Below, one piece after another: positions 61,174-64,000 of a stretch of DNA of 64,000 nt; positions within the stretch are counted from its first letter, which is position 1, and every line of letters starts with the position of its first letter. The notes below the pieces were generated by a model. The model was not told the DNA's origin and did not search any database. It worked only from the letters and a program-made list of their open reading frames with translations. Source of the stretch: Muricea muricata (Eukaryota > Cnidaria > Anthozoa > Malacalcyonacea > Plexauridae); assembly GCA_963855995.1 (NCBI GenBank), contig OY979724.1:1434858-1498857 (forward strand). The letters are read 5' to 3'. Position numbers and translations under genes: made by a program.

Positions 61174-63981
61174 TTACTTCAAGCTTGAAGCGCTGGTCGA
61201 AGACTTGAGGTAAGCTGTAAAAGAAACGATGAGTATTTTTTATGATACTTTTTATACCATGTTTTAAATGCGAAGGATTGTTTTGATGACTTACCAGGTT
61301 GATAGGACGATCGATTCGAAGTTGAGCCACTGTCTCTTCTCTAGGTATAATAAAGGTGATATTCATTAGCTTGGAGTATTCTTGTCTATGCTAAACTGAT
61401 ACGGTATTGAAAGTTGGCAAGTGGAATGAAACAACAGGGTATGGTCGGTGGTGCTGGTTGATGATGAAAAGGTGAAATTGGTGATGAAAATAGTGAAGCT
61501 GGAGATGAAAATGTTGAAAACGGGGATGAAGATTGTGATGAAGTTGGTGACGAAAATGCTGAAACTTGAGATGAAAATGTTAAAGATAAGGATGAAGCTT
61601 GAGATAAAAATGACGAAGCTTGAGTTAAAAATGTCGAAGTGTGGATAAAGTTGGGACCAAGATGGAAATGACAATGATGAAGCTGAAGACAAAAATATTG
61701 AAGATGAAGATGAAAATGGGATGAAAATGATAAAACTGAGATAAAAATGATAAAGTAGGATAAAGTTAGGGATGAAATTGTGCAAGGAAGCCGGTGAAGA
61801 AAATGACGAAGCTTGAGTTAAAAATGTCGAAGTGTGGATAAAGTTTGGGACCAAGATGGAAATGAAAATGATGAAGCTGAAAACAAAACAGCACACCGTA
61901 CCTTATCGCCGTAAGTAGTCCGTCTTGAACCGTTTTCATTTTGAACAGGAAAGGCAGACACAGACGCAGGGCGTTGCAGACCTGAACAAATGTTGAGAAT
62001 TACAAATGAGCACATGAAACCCTTGTGAAACAAACTCGAGTATAGAACTTCAACATGTCCCCCTATTTTGATGGATTTGACTGGCCAGAAAAATGGCGGA
62101 ACAACCAGTTCAGCGTTTCTATTGGCCAGAAAAGCAACGACATGCGCGGGGACACAAACTTCAAAGCTCCCAACTAGAGCGACCGTTCTGTTTGGTTCTT
62201 ATTCTGTGTTTCAAGCGCAGAACTACCAATCAAAGCTGTATGAAAACTCATCGACATAGCACCATCATAACAGAAACAATCGTCGCCATACCGGATGTGT
62301 ATTGCTCTAACGGTCGAACCTTTATAAATGGGGGTTTTAACCTGGCTAGACCACAATGCATCGCGATTCAGCACTAGGGTTTAAACGAAGGCAACAAACC
62401 TGTGTTAAGCTTGTATCCCGCAATCTCTGATTTGCCTTGATTATTGTTATTCTTTAGAAAAACATCATCCTCATTTCCAACAGTGTCGTCGGCCTCACCC
62501 CCTGACTGCGCTTTTGTCTTGTTCGATGCGTTCGAGCCAATGTTGTCCAATGAACTGTATCGCGCGATCTTAGCCCTGGCACTAGTTAATTGCGACTCGC
62601 TACTAGACTCCTTGGGGGTCATCTCGGCCGCTTCTTCTAGCTTGTCTAGCTTTCGCTTCATCGTGTCAACCTGGGAACGATAGGAGGTAAAGTCATGGTT
62701 CAGTTTTAAACAAAAAACGAATCACGCTGAGACGATATTCACCCTGAACAAGCTGGCAATATGTATGAACACGGTGGGAATCGAACCTCCGACCTTTTTA
62801 ATGCCAGCCTAATGCTCTGATATGTGTCGTTTCGAAAGAAGGGCTACAATCATAGACAAATTTGTTGGGACACACGTGAAAAAACCCAAAATTTTTGAAA
62901 AGTATTCACATGTCCTTACAAAACCGCCCCCCCCCTCCCCCACAACAATGTTGATAAAAATTGGACTCATTACGGCGACTATTGCGATACTTCTTGCAAC
63001 GACATTGTATCAGGGGAGCGGGGAATATGATTATGTAAGCAAATAAATAACTGCCTTAAGTGTGGGCTATTTTTAATAGCTTCCCCGTGCTTTTTGTCTA
63101 TGATTGTAGCTTCGTCCATATCAATGTAATCTGAAGTGAAATCAAATCGACCTGACCGCGCAGCTTAGATGGCAAAGCATTGGCCTAGCGATCCAAAGGT
63201 AACATAAATTTCATGTAACATAGATGTGCACGACCCGACGACGACGAGGGTATCCTGGATAAATATAGTTAATAAAGGTCGTAGGCAGTGAACTCTATAT
63301 TATACCTGGAACGGTAACTTGACCGCCATCTTTGAAGCCAGATTGAAGACCCCTATTGGTAACAGGAAGCCGTAAAAGTCAACTACTTTCAAATGCAGTT
63401 TTCAACCGTAAAATAGCGCCCTTTTAACCCTGTTTTAAGTCAAATATCTTCTAGTCTTAATACAGGGTTACAAACGTTGGCCGTTATTCCAGCATTGAAA
63501 AGACTTTTGTACTTCCTAGTTAACAATGGCGGCCTTCAATTTAGCTTCAAAGATGCCGGCCAAGTCATCGTCCCAGATATAATTGTATGGAATTCAATGG
63601 ACGTAAATTTAATTCCAGCCAGAGTCAGACATATTTTTCAGCTTAACAATATTACCTATGTACGCAGGCTACTTACCCGATGTGGACGTAAACTCAAAGT
63701 AACACCACAAACATAAAAGAATGTTTAAAGGTAATAATTACCTGTCGTTGTAGTTCTCTGTTTTTACTTTTCGTTTCATTCAGTTCAATTTCTTGTTCTT
63801 TACATTTGCTTGCATCCTTCGACAACTTGGCAGTTTTGTTCTCCAGTTCGGTGATTTTGTTTTTCAAATCTTCCATTTGCCGAGTGTCTGCTTCAAGCTT
63901 ACGTAACTTAGCACGGGCCTCCTGGATTTCCTTGCGATGTCGTTCCATCTCATCCTCGAGTCTTTCGCGGTATTTACGGAC
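61174..63981 (-). CDS. Coiled-coil protein, C-terminal part (continues past right edge)
   Basis: Five joined exons: 63742-63981, 62400-62670, 61902-61981, 61295-61340 and 61174-61214; 678 nt, 225 residues to the stop, all GT-AG and in phase. The first exon is a highly charged heptad coiled coil (RKYRERLEDEMERHRKEIQE, then LKNKITELENKTAKL). The second continues it (VDTMKRKLDKLEEA) then becomes Ser/Asn-rich (RAKIARYSSLDNIG). The last exons are Ser/Arg-rich (RRDSGSTSNRSSYQP) and end STSASSLK. The family is not recognised; a myosin-, cingulin- or Rho-effector-like tail is possible. The last two exons are short and rest on splice and frame evidence only; the acceptor before 61214 has a strong pyrimidine tract. 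Confidence 0.7.
61455..61885. repeat. GATGAAAATG-type minisatellite
   Basis: Repeated GATGAAAATG/AAGCTTGAGAT words fill the intron 61341-61901. Within it a longer unit (GACGAAGCTTGAGTTAAAAA through ATGATGAAGCTGAA) occurs twice, near 61610-61685 and 61803-61880. Confidence 0.85.
62700..62822 (-). mobile_element. tRNA-derived SINE fragment, minus strand
   Basis: The minus strand reads CAGAGCATTAGGCTGGC, GGAGGTTCGATTCCCACCG (intact B box) and then CAGGGTGAATATCGTCTCAG, matching the head-tail order of the copies at 39117 and 39343. Confidence 0.65.
63107..63200 (+). mobile_element. tRNA-derived SINE fragment
   Basis: CCATATCAATGTAATCT, CGACCTGACCGCGCAGC and GGCAAAGCATTGGCCTAGCG match the 5' part of the copies at 39117 and 39343. 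The B box is missing. Confidence 0.5.
63590..63716 (+). mobile_element. SINE tail fragment
   Basis: CAGACATATTTTTCAGCTTA and CGTAAACTCAAAGTAACACCACAAACAT match the tail of the 39117 copy (CAGGCAGATTTTTCAACTT, CACACCACAAACAT). It ends 25 bp from the exon at 63742. Confidence 0.5.
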
Positions 63982-64000
63982 CTGAAAGAGATACAGAAAA

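Noticed and set aside
61019..61213. Plus-strand frame of 64 codons with an acceptor-like start, considered as an exon of a new plus-strand gene with 59583-59739
   Set aside because: The two pieces cannot be joined in frame, and the region is better explained as antisense to the last exon (61174-61214) of the minus-strand coiled-coil gene.

Overview
The window is animal nuclear DNA: AT-rich, intron-dense and full of small non-autonomous transposons, with nine protein-coding genes whose exons can be joined in frame. A muscle-type myosin heavy chain and a nicotinic-type receptor subunit point to a metazoan with muscle and fast synapses. The myosin lacks the mutually exclusive exon sets typical of arthropod and mollusc muscle myosin genes. 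Together with the repeat types this suggests a cnidarian, by inference and not proven. No bacterial gene, CRISPR array, rRNA gene or intact tRNA gene was seen.

Layout from left to right. 1-2640: gene-free AT-rich DNA. 2645-20825 (-): complete muscle-type myosin heavy chain, 42 coding exons, 1943 residues, with a CArG box upstream. 23718-26584 (-): nicotinic acetylcholine receptor alpha-type subunit, 5 exons. 29014-30555 (+): DXO decapping exoribonuclease, 2 exons, convergent with 30833-32719 (-): GPANK1, a G-patch and ankyrin protein, 2 exons. 35847-48826 (-): lethal giant larvae homologue, 19 exons. 50035-51996 (+): an unrecognised Asp/Gly/Asn-rich protein with one membrane anchor. 52685-56410 (+): TMEM184A/B-type seven-helix protein, 7 exons, the first intron of GC-AG type. 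57193-59423 (-): zinc-dependent medium-chain dehydrogenase, 2 exons. 61174-63981 (-): last five exons of a coiled-coil protein that continues beyond the right edge.

Exon ends were assigned by reading frame, splice dinucleotides and family alignment from memory. For every complete multi-exon gene the summed exon lengths are a multiple of three and give a family-typical length. The genes do not form one pathway. The notable neighbourhood is DXO next to GPANK1, because both human orthologues lie in the MHC class III region. Introns and spacers hold an antisense LINE tail, several foldback MITEs, a TTAA-flanked element, tRNA-derived SINE pieces, a probable solo LTR, a recurring 'ACTTGTTGCAAG' repeat, tandem repeats and many G/C homopolymers.
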